From contig CAIVCR010000029.1 in NCBI GenBank assembly GCA_903904515.1, forward strand, positions 1 through 35,905: DNA of 35,905 bases, in the 5' to 3' direction. A program made the translations under genes and the position numbers. Below are positions 1 to 8,043 of this stretch, in pieces; position 1 is the first letter of the stretch; each line of letters opens with the position of its first letter. A model generated the notes under the pieces. That model had not been told where the DNA came from. It was given only the letters and a program-made list of their open reading frames with translations, and did not search any database. Source of the stretch: an uncultured Bacteroidia bacterium. GTDB taxonomy: Bacteria; Bacteroidota; Bacteroidia; Bacteroidales; Prolixibacteraceae.

Positions 1-16
1 AATCATAGAATAATTG

Positions 17-856
17 ATGAATGAACTTGATTGTACTATAAATGGCAAGCTCGATTTACTTGAGAAATGGTTCCTCTCGAGAAAAGGTTCTATTGTAGCC
101 TTCTCCGGTGGGATTGATTCTTCGTTAGTCCTTTTTCTTGCCCGCCGGTTTCAGAGCCGGGAGAATGCCATTGGAGTAATCTCAAATTCTGAAAGTCTTA
201 AAAACAAGGATTTTAATCTTGCTGTCTCATTTTGTGAAACTTTTGATATCCAGCTTAAAGTTATTAAGACCAATGAACTTAGTGATGTTCAATATAGCCA
301 AAATCCGATCAACCGTTGTTTTTTTTGCAAGGATCATTTGTTTCATGATCTTCAGAAGTTGGAATCTGAATATCCTGGATTTGAAATCTTAAGCGGAACA
401 AATTATGATGATCTGGGTGATTATCGTCCTGGCCTTGATGCTGCTGAAAAGAACAAAGTAAGTTCTCCGTTGTCCGATTGCAAGCTGACCAAGGATGACG
501 TCAGATTAATTGCCTTGCATTTCGGGCTTCCCAATTGGAACAAGCCCGCCAGCCCCTGTTTGAGTTCCCGTATTCCATACAGTCAGGTTGTTACGAATTT
601 GAAACTTCGGCAAATTGAAGCTGCCGAAGATATGCTGAACCGTTTTGATTTTGAGGATGTACGGGTTCGCCATTTTGGATCGTTCGCTAAAATAGAAGTT
701 CAAAAGGGTGATCTGGAAAAACTGTATGCTCTTAAAGATTCAATTTTTAACGAAATGAAGATTATCGGTTTTGAACGAACTGAAATTGATCCTGAAGGTC
801 TTGTATCGGGTAAAATGAACCGGGTTTTGAACCAATTTGAACTGAAAAAAGAATAG
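17..856 (+). CDS. larE: LarE, ATP-dependent sulfur transferase of nickel-pincer cofactor synthesis
   Basis: LarE adenylates the pyridinium biscarboxylate mononucleotide made by LarB and replaces oxygen with sulfur. The PP-loop ATP-binding motif FSGGIDSS lies at residues 29-36, counted from the ATG at 17; an in-frame TTG at 14 directly follows a stop, so the ATG is preferred. About 279 residues is normal for the family. The motif SPCLSSRIPY carries Cys181 in the region of the sulfur-donating cysteine. Unlike my recollection of the Lactobacillus plantarum enzyme, a CxxC (Cys101, Cys104, in RCFFCK) is also present, giving the three-cysteine arrangement expected of LarE proteins that hold a [4Fe-4S] cluster. 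The stop is three bases before larC, so the genes are surely co-transcribed. Family assignment is firm; the cluster is inferred. Confidence 0.93.
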   Translation: MNELDCTINGKLDLLEKWFLSRKGSIVAFSGGIDSSLVLFLARRFQSRENAIGVISNSESLKNKDFNLAVSFCETFDIQLKVIKTNELSDVQYSQNPINRCFFCKDHLFHDLQKLESEYPGFEILSGTNYDDLGDYRPGLDAAEKNKVSSPLSDCKLTKDDVRLIALHFGLPNWNKPASPCLSSRIPYSQVVTNLKLRQIEAAEDMLNRFDFEDVRVRHFGSFAKIEVQKGDLEKLYALKDSIFNEMKIIGFERTEIDPEGLVSGKMNRVLNQFELKKE

Positions 857-859
857 ATT

Positions 860-2068
860 ATGCGAATTTTATATTACGATTGCTTTGCTGGTATCAGTGG
901 CGATATGAACCTGGGAGCAATGATTGATCTTGGGGTTGATCCTCTCTTTTTAACGGAGGAACTTCAGAAATTAAATATAGATGGATTTCACCTGGAAATT
1001 TCAAAAGATAGCCGAAGGGGGATCTCTGGGACAAAAGCTACCGTTGTTATTGAAAATCCTGATAATGAAAAACATCGTCATTTACACCATATTGAGGAAT
1101 TAATCAGTCAGAGTTCTCTGTCCGATCGTGTAAAAACCAATGCACTTAAGATATTTTACCTGATTGCTGAGGCGGAAGCCAAAGTTCATCGGATTGATAT
1201 ACAACGAGTTCATTTCCATGAAGTGGGAGCACTTGATTCCATTGCTGACATTGTTGGCGCCGCAATTTGTCTCGATTATCTGAATGTGGATAAGGTGATC
1301 TCTTCGCCGATACAGCTTGGAGGCGGAATGGTGAAATGTGCCCATGGAATTATGCCTGTTCCGGCGCCCGCTACAGCAGAAATTGTTCAGCATGTTCCGG
1401 TTAAAACCGGCTTGGTGCAGCATGAAGCGACTACACCCACCGGAGCGGCAATCCTTGTGGCACTGGTTGATGAATTTACTGACCAGGTTAATTTGCCGAT
1501 TCAGAAAATTGCCTATGGAATAGGTCAGCGTGATATTTCAGATGTTCCTAATGTGCTGAGAGTTTATCTTCTTGAATCAAAAATGGAATTGGACAATACT
1601 TCTTCGGAAGAGGCCATGATGGTGGAGTGTACTATTGATGATATGAATCCCGAATGGTACGAATTCCTTATTCAGAAACTCTTTGATGCCGGGGCAAGTG
1701 ATGTCTACTTAACTCCTGTAGTTATGAAAAAATCACGTCCGGCCAACAAACTTTCTGTTCTTTGCTCAAGAAGGTTACTTCCCGAAATCAAAGCGACTAT
1801 TTTCAATCATAGCACCTCAATTGGCCTCAGAGAATATTCGGTGGCAAAAACGGTACTTCAAAGAGAAGAAAAAGAGATTGAAACCGAATTGGGAAAAGTA
1901 CGGGTTAAAGTTAGCTATTATGAAGGTAAGGAGATCCATGCCAAGCCAGAATCTGAGGACCTTCGAAAATTGGCATCTCAGCATGGCCTTACCCTGAATG
2001 AGGTGGAAAAAATTATTGCGAAATCAATTTATAACTCTAAATACATTCGGAAAAATGGATTTTCGTGA
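860..2068 (+). CDS. larC: LarC, nickel chelatase/insertase of the nickel-pincer nucleotide
   Basis: LarC inserts nickel into pyridinium bisthiocarboxylic acid mononucleotide in a CTP-dependent step, the last step of the cofactor pathway. The N-terminus (DCFAGISGDMNLGAMIDLG, residues 7-25) and the histidine-rich stretch around residues 75-80 (KHRHLHH) are typical. The segment ECTIDDMNPEWYEF (from about residue 256) begins the C-terminal LarC2 half. The protein is one continuous frame of 402 residues, unlike L. plantarum, where larC is split and joined by a programmed frameshift. It starts three bases after larE stops and overlaps larB by 14 bases, consistent with translational coupling. Confidence 0.93.
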   Translation: MRILYYDCFAGISGDMNLGAMIDLGVDPLFLTEELQKLNIDGFHLEISKDSRRGISGTKATVVIENPDNEKHRHLHHIEELISQSSLSDRVKTNALKIFYLIAEAEAKVHRIDIQRVHFHEVGALDSIADIVGAAICLDYLNVDKVISSPIQLGGGMVKCAHGIMPVPAPATAEIVQHVPVKTGLVQHEATTPTGAAILVALVDEFTDQVNLPIQKIAYGIGQRDISDVPNVLRVYLLESKMELDNTSSEEAMMVECTIDDMNPEWYEFLIQKLFDAGASDVYLTPVVMKKSRPANKLSVLCSRRLLPEIKATIFNHSTSIGLREYSVAKTVLQREEKEIETELGKVRVKVSYYEGKEIHAKPESEDLRKLASQHGLTLNEVEKIIAKSIYNSKYIRKNGFS

Positions 2069-2792
2069 CATCCTTGAAAAATATAAAGTTGGTGAAATCG
2101 AGTTAGAGGATGCTATGTCCCAGCTCAAAAATCAGGGTATCGAGGATATGGGATTTGCCAACCTCGATCTGGCCAGGAGCAAACGGACAGGAATTCCTGA
2201 GGTGATTTATGCTTCGGGGAAGACTACCGAGCAGGTTCGGCTGATTGTTGAGCGAATGTATTCTAAGGGTTTGGATATTCTGGCAACACGCGTAAATGAG
2301 GAGATGTACGAAGCTGTTAAAACTGTTGTTCCCGGTATCGTATATAATCAGTTGGCCAGAACAATCTGTTTTAAGCATACGGAAGAGGAGTGCGGGGATA
2401 ATTATATTGCAGTTATTTCGGCAGGAACCTCCGATCTTCCTGTTGCCGAAGAAGCTGCCGTAACGGCCAGGTTTTTGAATAACAAGGTTGTAACAGTCTA
2501 CGATGTAGGAGTTGCCGGAATTCACCGGCTTTTTCATAAATGGGACATCATTCGGAATGCACGCGTGATTATTGTTGTTGCCGGCATGGAAGGGGCACTG
2601 GCAAGCGTTGTCGGAGGTCTGGTGGACAAACCGGTTATTGGTGTTCCAACCAGTATTGGATATGGTGCGAGTTTTCAGGGTCTGGCAGCTCTCTTATCTA
2701 TGTTAAATAGTTGTGCCAGTGGTGTTTCTGTTGTAAATATCGATAATGGCTTTGGAGCGGCATGCCAGGCATCGCTAATTAATAAGCTATAA
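2055..2792 (+). CDS. larB: LarB, pyridinium-3,5-biscarboxylic acid mononucleotide synthase
   Basis: LarB carboxylates and hydrolyses nicotinic acid adenine dinucleotide to make the biscarboxylate precursor of the nickel-pincer cofactor. The C-terminal two thirds resemble the PurE/AIR-carboxylase fold: VISAGTSDLPVAEEAA, then GMEGALASVVGGLVDKPVIGVPTSIGYG, and LNSCASGV carrying a conserved cysteine. The reading frame is open from 1998, but the ATG at 2055 (MDFRDILEKYK) gives the family's usual start and about 245 residues. It overlaps the end of larC. The product feeds LarE and then LarC. No larA follows, so the lactate racemase or other client enzyme must lie upstream of the window or elsewhere. 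Confidence 0.92.
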   Translation: MDFRDILEKYKVGEIELEDAMSQLKNQGIEDMGFANLDLARSKRTGIPEVIYASGKTTEQVRLIVERMYSKGLDILATRVNEEMYEAVKTVVPGIVYNQLARTICFKHTEEECGDNYIAVISAGTSDLPVAEEAAVTARFLNNKVVTVYDVGVAGIHRLFHKWDIIRNARVIIVVAGMEGALASVVGGLVDKPVIGVPTSIGYGASFQGLAALLSMLNSCASGVSVVNIDNGFGAACQASLINKL

Positions 2793-2846
2793 TAAATTTT
2801 CCCACTAGATTTCAATGAACAATATCGGATTTAGATCCTTATATCC

Positions 2847-2871
2847 TTATGGTTTATAATTTAAGCCATAA
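2847..2871. other. hairpin after larB
   Basis: A 10-bp inverted repeat (TTATGGTTTA / TAAGCCATAA, one G-U pair, 5-nt loop) lies in the 106-bp gap between larB and the next gene. It may end or stabilise the lar transcript. There is no strong T-run after it, so calling it a terminator would be weak. Confidence 0.35.
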
Positions 2872-2898
2872 CCATATAAACTAACGCTTTTTAAATTA

Positions 2899-4101
2899 AT
2901 GCGAAATAAATATCCCGTTTTTCTTTTTTTTCTTTTCCTCCCTTTTATAGCCTGTAAAAAGGAGAATACCCTCAAAAATACCAATATCACAATTGGTGGA
3001 CTTTTTTCACTCACAGGCAATTGGGCTTCCCTTGGTGTCGCTTCACAAGAAGCAATGAGTTTGGCAATTAAGGATATAAATAGTTATATGGTTCTTACAG
3101 GATCCTCCTACAGGTTTTCAATGTCTGTTTTTGACACCAAATTAGATACGACATTGGCTCAGGCGGCTATTAAGGAGGTACTCGGAAAGAATATTCATTC
3201 AATCATAGGACCTCAGTCGAGTTCAGAACTGGGATCTATCCGCTCTTTTGCAAATGCAAATAATATACTGGTGGTTAGTCAAGGTAGCACTGCCAGCAGT
3301 TTAGCCATTGCCGATGATGCAATTTTTCGATTCTGCCCCGGAGATGCAGTGGAAGGCAAGGCACTGGCACAAACGATATACACGGGAGGTATCCGGTCCC
3401 TGATTACTATTGCACGGAATGATTTGGGAAATAAAGGGTTGCAGAATTCAGTTGGCCTGTCATTTTCGGGTTTAGGGGGAGTTGCAGATCCAATATCTCC
3501 CTATGAAATTAACTTAAACGACTTTTCACCTATCCTGGCTGCTTTGAAAAGCAAAATACAGCAATTGTCGTTGAAAAATGGGGTTGATCAGGTTGGAGTG
3601 TATTTGGCCTCATTTGATGAATGTGCAACATTGTTCGAACAGGCATCTGCTGATCCTGTTTTCACATCTGTCCGCTGGTTTGGAGGTGATGGTGTCGTTT
3701 TTAGCAACGCTTTAATAGCCAGCGAAATGGGTGTTCTCTTTGCTGAGGCAACTCATTTTTTTGTTCCCAATTTTGGTTTGCCTCAGCAGGCAAATCCCAA
3801 TCTTGCTGCAATTGCAGCAGCTATTAAAATTAAAACTGGCTCTGATCCAGATGCTTATGCCTTATCGGTATATGATGCAACGTGGGTAATAGCAAAGAGT
3901 GAGGCCGCTTTTCCTGGTTCTTCGAAGGATTTTACAACCCTGAAATCGGTATTTCTGGCTGAAGCTGACCGGTATTATGGCATAACCGGACCTATTGTGC
4001 TTAATGCGGCAGGTGATAGAAGTGTTGGTGCTTTTGATTACTGGGGGATCGTGACCGAGAATGGATTGCCTAAGTGGGAATTGTTAGGAAAATCATTGTA
4101 A
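2899..4101 (+). CDS. ABC-type Leu/Ile/Val-family substrate-binding lipoprotein
   Basis: This is a type I periplasmic binding protein of the Peripla_BP_6/LivJ family, 400 residues. The N-terminus is a lipoprotein signal ending in PFIAC, so Cys19 is the likely lipidated residue; Lys20-Lys21 follow and no acidic surface-export signal is evident, which favours a periplasm-facing location. The mature protein begins NITIGGLFSLTGNWASLG, the usual first strand and ligand loop, and IIGPQSSSELGSIRSFAN matches the second conserved block. The ligand cannot be read from the sequence. No permease or ATPase genes are nearby, so it may work as a stand-alone binding protein or with a distant transporter. The following gene starts 18 bases downstream. 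Confidence 0.85.
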   Translation: MRNKYPVFLFFLFLPFIACKKENTLKNTNITIGGLFSLTGNWASLGVASQEAMSLAIKDINSYMVLTGSSYRFSMSVFDTKLDTTLAQAAIKEVLGKNIHSIIGPQSSSELGSIRSFANANNILVVSQGSTASSLAIADDAIFRFCPGDAVEGKALAQTIYTGGIRSLITIARNDLGNKGLQNSVGLSFSGLGGVADPISPYEINLNDFSPILAALKSKIQQLSLKNGVDQVGVYLASFDECATLFEQASADPVFTSVRWFGGDGVVFSNALIASEMGVLFAEATHFFVPNFGLPQQANPNLAAIAAAIKIKTGSDPDAYALSVYDATWVIAKSEAAFPGSSKDFTTLKSVFLAEADRYYGITGPIVLNAAGDRSVGAFDYWGIVTENGLPKWELLGKSL

Positions 4102-4118
4102 TTAATGGTAATGAAATT

Positions 4119-4472
4119 ATGAATAATCCCAAAGTAATGAAATTCGCTTTTTTGATTATCGTGTTGCTGAGTCTAAGTTTGGGGGCATCTGCTCAGCAGG
4201 ACACTCTTCAGATGTTTCGTAAGAATATTGACAGCCTTGATCTTAAGCTTATTCAGGTATTGGGAAAGAGAATGGAAGTGGTTACTGCAGTAGGCAAATA
4301 CAAGGCGGCTCACCAAATTGCCCCATTGCAACCTAAACGATTTGAAGAAATCGTTGCCAAGAATATTTTATTGGGAAAGAAAGAGCAACTATCCGAAACC
4401 TTTATTCGGTCCCTGATGGATGCGATTCATAACGAGAGCCTTTTAAAAGAGAATGCGCTGCAGAAAAAGTAG
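4119..4472 (+). CDS. exported AroQ-type chorismate mutase-like protein
   Basis: Residues 8-25 form a signal peptide (hydrophobic core then GASA before QQD), leaving a mature domain of about 92 residues with the all-helical AroQ pattern. Aligned without gaps to E. coli chorismate mutase from memory (offset +23), it keeps Arg34, Arg51, Lys62, Arg74 and Ser107, matching R11, R28, K39, R51 and S84. The positions of D48, E52 and Q88 are Gln71, Phe75 and Glu111. Chorismate mutase converts chorismate to prephenate; some relatives are isochorismate-pyruvate lyases. The ATG at 4119 was chosen; Met7 at 4137 would also leave the signal peptide intact. No aromatic-biosynthesis genes are adjacent, so the role outside the cytoplasm is unknown. 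Fold assignment is good; activity is uncertain. Confidence 0.78.
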   Translation: MNNPKVMKFAFLIIVLLSLSLGASAQQDTLQMFRKNIDSLDLKLIQVLGKRMEVVTAVGKYKAAHQIAPLQPKRFEEIVAKNILLGKKEQLSETFIRSLMDAIHNESLLKENALQKK

Positions 4473-4664
4473 CCTGGAAAACATACGATTACATTCTCTC
4501 TGCTTGAAGGAAATGGTGAAACTTCAAGCCTTGAATCGGCTAAAATAACACCGGCTGAATGATTTTATAAAAAGGAAATCATTAAAATTTCGACCACCGG
4601 TAAGTTAACGGTTCATTTGGAGCCGGGAGGAAGATGGGCAGCAAGAATTTATAAAATTAGTTAA
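4473..4664 (+). pseudogene. decayed C-terminal remnant of a probable carbohydrate-active protein
   Basis: Immediately after the chorismate mutase stop, and in the same frame, the DNA reads as protein-like sequence (PGKHTITFSLLEGNGE...), is broken by TGA at 4560-4562, and continues (FYKKEIIKIS..., then LTVHLEPGGRWAARIYKIS) to TAA at 4662-4664. The ending, an amphipathic strand followed by EPGGRWAARI, looks to me like the last beta-sandwich strands of a secreted glycoside hydrolase, but I cannot name the family. There is no start codon context and no N-terminal part. It lies just upstream of a secreted GH43-like gene, which fits erosion of a polysaccharide-use cluster. Confidence 0.5.
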
Positions 4665-4684
4665 TCGAAAACAATTTGTTACCG

Positions 4685-5899
4685 ATGAAATCATTTTTTA
4701 AATCGTCAATTCCGGTCGCATTCCTGCTGCTGGTTGCAATTCAATCACCGGCAAAAGTGAAGATTGTAATGTCTGGTAATTCAATTGCCAAAAAGGATAG
4801 CACGAATGAGTCATTAAAATTAATTTCACAAGCAAAACGGTTATCTTCATTCTTGCCTGGTCAAATCTGGAACGATACCGATGGCGTGCCTGTTAATGCT
4901 CACGGTGGCGGAATTCTTTACCATGAGGGCTCCTATTATTGGTATGGGGAGCATAAAGTTGCAGGGACTTTGGGCAATACAGCCCAGGTGGGTGTTCATG
5001 TTTATTCTTCAAAAGATTTATACAACTGGAATGATGAGGGGATCGCGCTCAAGGTTTCGGATGATCCAAAGAGCGATATTGCCAAAGGGTGCGTTTTGGA
5101 ACGCCCGAAAGTAATCTATAACCAAAAGACGAATAAGTTTGTGATGTGGTTTCATCTTGAATTGAAAGATCAGGGCTACAATGCAGCCCTTTCAGGTGTT
5201 GCCGTGAGTGATTATCCAGCCGGTCCGTTCACGTTTATCCGGAGTTTCCGTCCAAATACTGGTTGTTGGCCCGTCAATGTTCAGAAATTCCACAAACGTC
5301 CCGTTTCGGATACGATTAAATCGGCTTATTGTGGAGGTAAAGATTGCCTACCTGCTCATCCGGATACATTAAATCTTTTGGGGCGTGATTTTAAAAAAGG
5401 ACAAATGGCCCGCGACATGAACCTGTTTGTGGATGACGATGGAAAAGCTTACCATATCTACTCTTCAGAGGAAAACAGCACTTTACATATCTCGCAGCTG
5501 TCAGATGATTATCTCTCTTTTTCAGGAAAATATGGACGTTTTTTTTCCAATCGTTATATGGAAGGTGCTGCAATGTTCAAAACAACGAAAGGCAAATATT
5601 ACCTGATTGCCTCCGATTGCACCGGATGGGATCCTAATGCGGCCCGCTCTGCAGTGGCAGAATCGATTTGGGGTCCATGGAAAGAGCTGGGTAATCCAGC
5701 CATTGGGAAAGATTCAGCATCAACTTTTCATTCACAAAGTACCTATATTCTTTCTGTCAGTGGTAAAAAGGACTCTTTTATTTTTATGGGCGACCGATGG
5801 GATCCCAATAATGCTATTGACGGACGATATGTCTGGCTACCTTTTGAATTTAAAGGTGGTAAACCTTACTTCAAGTGGGCTGATGAATGGAAATTGTAA
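4685..5899 (+). CDS. secreted GH43-type glycoside hydrolase, exo-beta-1,3-galactanase-like
   Basis: The protein has an N-terminal signal peptide (MKSFFKSSIPVAFLLLVAIQS) and a five-bladed beta-propeller glycosidase domain. Typical blocks are GQIWNDTDGVPVNAHGGGI, YYWYGE, LERPKVIYN, RYMEGAAMFK and FHSQSTYI. These match the GH43 branch (subfamily 24/34-like) that includes galactan 1,3-beta-galactosidases. In that branch, as I recall for the Phanerochaete enzyme, the catalytic acid is a Glu and the usual aspartate base is replaced by Gln; the candidates here are Glu293 and Gln351, with Glu139 as a further pocket residue. The ATG at 4685 was chosen because it begins the signal peptide. Substrate is probably a galactose-containing glycan side chain; no SusC/D pair is in the window. 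Confidence 0.82.
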   Translation: MKSFFKSSIPVAFLLLVAIQSPAKVKIVMSGNSIAKKDSTNESLKLISQAKRLSSFLPGQIWNDTDGVPVNAHGGGILYHEGSYYWYGEHKVAGTLGNTAQVGVHVYSSKDLYNWNDEGIALKVSDDPKSDIAKGCVLERPKVIYNQKTNKFVMWFHLELKDQGYNAALSGVAVSDYPAGPFTFIRSFRPNTGCWPVNVQKFHKRPVSDTIKSAYCGGKDCLPAHPDTLNLLGRDFKKGQMARDMNLFVDDDGKAYHIYSSEENSTLHISQLSDDYLSFSGKYGRFFSNRYMEGAAMFKTTKGKYYLIASDCTGWDPNAARSAVAESIWGPWKELGNPAIGKDSASTFHSQSTYILSVSGKKDSFIFMGDRWDPNNAIDGRYVWLPFEFKGGKPYFKWADEWKL

Positions 5900-5924
5900 A
5901 ATCCTGTGCCAGACTTAAATTGAC

Positions 5925-5962
5925 GAATTATTGAATCTGCCGGATAATTCCGCCCCTTTTTT
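5925..5962 (+). terminator. possible terminator after the GH43-like gene
   Basis: A perfect 7-bp inverted repeat (GAATTAT / ATAATTC, 12-nt loop) is followed after six bases by a run of eight T. It lies 26 bases after the GH43-like stop. The stem is AT-rich and the loop long, so efficiency is doubtful. Confidence 0.3.
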
Positions 5963-5993
5963 GATGTATCCATTCATAAAAGGCTTATTTTTA
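5960..5993 (+). promoter_or_regulatory. possible promoter of the cstA-like gene
   Basis: TTTG at 5960-5963 is followed after 22 bases by TATTTTTA at 5986-5993, a one-base departure from the Bacteroidota -7 consensus TAnnTTTG. It is about 64 bases upstream of the ATG at 6057. Confidence 0.35.
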
Positions 5994-6056
5994 CCGTCTC
6001 CTATAACACCATTAAAAGATCATCTGCTAAAATCAGAAATTAACTAACTATCTCCC

Positions 6057-7877
6057 ATGAATGCAATGCCATTTGTACTAGGTGCTTTTGCTTTCTTCGC
6101 TCTGGCCTACCGTTTTTATTACAGTTTTATTACTGCAAAAGTTTTAACCCTAAATGACAATGAGGTAGCTCCTTCCATTCGTTTATTTGATAAGAATAAT
6201 TATTACCCGATGCCTAAGTGGATTGTATTCGGACACCACTTTGCTGCTATTGCTGGTGCCGGACCTCTGGTGGGGCCAGTGCTGGCCGCCCAGTTTGGGT
6301 TTATGCCCGGATTTATCTGGATGCTGGTGGGTGCAGTAATGGCCGGAGGGGTCCATGATATGGTTATTCTTACTGCCTCGGTGCGCTATGATGGTAAGTC
6401 GTTGGCTGAGATAGCGAAAGCGGAAATTAGTTCATTTAGCGGAACGATCACTTCAGTCGCAGTGCTGATCATTCTGATTATTGCCCTGGCTGGTTTGGGA
6501 GTCGTTGTTATCAATGCATTGGCAGAAAGCTCCTGGGGTACTTTTACAATTGCAGCAACAATTCCGATTGCTATTTTTATGGGGTTGTGGATGTTTAAAT
6601 TCCGCAAGGGAAGAACCGTTGAGGGGACTGTTATTGGTGTGATCCTGCTTTCATTGGCTGTTATTTATGGAAAATATATTCCCGGTTCCCCTTTTGAATC
6701 GTGGTTTACCTTTGACCGGAAAACGCTCACTATTTTATTGGCAGGTTACGGATTTTTTGCTTCGGTATTGCCTGTCTGGCTTTTACTCTCCCCAAGAGAT
6801 TATTTGAGCTCTATTATGAAGCTCACCGTTATCTTAATGTTGGCCGTTGGGATTATTATTGTGTCACCCCAGATTCACATGCCATCATTTACCCCGTTTA
6901 TTCACGGTGGGGGACCTATCATCCCCGGGACATTGTTTCCCTATCTGTTTATTACCATTGCCTGTGGAGCAATCTCAGGATTTCATGCGCTGGTAAGTTC
7001 CGGAACAACGCCAAAAATGATCATGAAAGAGACCCATATCAAACAGATCGCGGTTGGGTCGATGCTGGCTGAAGGAATGGTTAGCATACTTGCACTTATT
7101 GCTGCAACAAGCTTGTTTCCGCTCGACTACTTTCAGATCAACGTTTCCCCTGAAAAATTTGCACACATTCTTCCTCAGCTAAAAGCACTCGGATTTACCC
7201 AAACCAACTTAATCGAACTCTCCTCGCAGGTTGGAGAGGTCATTGCCGGCAGGCCCGGCGGAGCTGTGTCGCTCGCAGTCGGAATGGCGCAGGTCTTTTC
7301 TTCAATCCCCGGACTTTCAGGACTGATGTCCTATTGGTACCATTTTGCAATTATGTTTGAAGCGCTGTTTATCCTGACTACCATTGATGCGGGAACCAGA
7401 ATTGCTAGATTCATTCTACAGGAAGCCCTGGGGAAAATCTATGCTCCGTTTGGAAAAACCAACTGGCTTTTCGGGAATCTTGTAACAAGTCTACTTGTCG
7501 TATTTGCATGGGGATACTTCATCTATACAGGAACTGTTGCTACAATCTGGCCAATGTTTGGTGTTGCTAATCAACTGCTGGCAACGCTTGCCCTGGCTAT
7601 CGGAACATCGTTCCTGATTAACCACGGGAAGCGCAAATATATCTGGGTAACCTTAATTCCCATGACCTTTGTCGGGGTGACTACCGTCGCCGGGGGGGTG
7701 ATGAATATGGTAAATATCTATATTCCCCAGATCAGTGTTCCGCTGACTCAGGTTCAGGGGACGATCAATACGTTATTAACTACAATTATTCTGATTTGCG
7801 TTTTCCTGATCATTTCGGAGGCTGCAAAACAATGGTTCAAGGGGGATAAGAAACTTAAGAGGCTGTATCAAAAGTAA
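6057..7877 (+). CDS. cstA: CstA-family peptide/pyruvate transporter
   Basis: This inner-membrane protein of 606 residues belongs to the carbon starvation CstA family, which takes up peptides in some bacteria and pyruvate in others. Family blocks include [23 protein letters not shown] (about residues 59-81), AGGVHDM, the [12 protein letters not shown] segment and the [15 protein letters not shown] segment. Hydrophobic stretches throughout fit about 16 membrane helices. The first residues ([22 protein letters not shown]) already form a helix, so the start is well placed. The length is shorter than the roughly 700 residues of E. coli CstA and closer to other bacterial members. It stands alone, with its own possible promoter and an inverted repeat over its stop codon. 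Substrate cannot be decided from sequence; pyruvate would link it to the oxidoreductase at 17-20 kb. Confidence 0.9.
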   Translation: MNAMPFVLGAFAFFALAYRFYYSFITAKVLTLNDNEVAPSIRLFDKNNYYPMPKWIVFGHHFAAIAGAGPLVGPVLAAQFGFMPGFIWMLVGAVMAGGVHDMVILTASVRYDGKSLAEIAKAEISSFSGTITSVAVLIILIIALAGLGVVVINALAESSWGTFTIAATIPIAIFMGLWMFKFRKGRTVEGTVIGVILLSLAVIYGKYIPGSPFESWFTFDRKTLTILLAGYGFFASVLPVWLLLSPRDYLSSIMKLTVILMLAVGIIIVSPQIHMPSFTPFIHGGGPIIPGTLFPYLFITIACGAISGFHALVSSGTTPKMIMKETHIKQIAVGSMLAEGMVSILALIAATSLFPLDYFQINVSPEKFAHILPQLKALGFTQTNLIELSSQVGEVIAGRPGGAVSLAVGMAQVFSSIPGLSGLMSYWYHFAIMFEALFILTTIDAGTRIARFILQEALGKIYAPFGKTNWLFGNLVTSLLVVFAWGYFIYTGTVATIWPMFGVANQLLATLALAIGTSFLINHGKRKYIWVTLIPMTFVGVTTVAGGVMNMVNIYIPQISVPLTQVQGTINTLLTTIILICVFLIISEAAKQWFKGDKKLKRLYQK

Positions 7878-7899
7878 AAAGACTTTTTATACAACCTCT
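7858..7899. terminator. long inverted repeat over the cstA stop codon
   Basis: Two 18-nt arms (7858-7875 and 7882-7899) pair at 16 of 18 positions around a six-base loop, and the arms include the last codons and stop of cstA. The following gene is convergent, so this may act as a terminator or RNA-stabilising 3' end. A downstream T-run is absent. Confidence 0.45.
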
Positions 7900-8043
7900 G
7901 GCCATAACTCTGTGCTGAAAAGGGGATATTTTCCGTTCAGACAGAATACTGCAAGTGGCCAGTTGCCAACTGCCAGCTGCTGTATATTGTTTTTATTACG
8001 CAGTGACCACTTTTCAGATAGCCTGAATAACGTTTATCAGCCT

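Noticed and set aside
1998-2054. Upstream extension of LarB
   Set aside because: The extra 19 codons lie within larC in another frame and do not resemble LarB N-termini; the ATG at 2055 fits the family.
4470-4664. Stop-codon readthrough extending the chorismate mutase
   Set aside because: Two different stops (TAG, TGA) would need reading through and the tail has no relation to chorismate mutase; a decayed neighbour is simpler.
7878-8043. Small open frames between cstA and the acetyltransferase gene
   Set aside because: They overlap the inverted repeat and the opposite-strand gene and show no coding character; the TGGCCAGTTGCCAACTGCC stretch looks like a short repeat.
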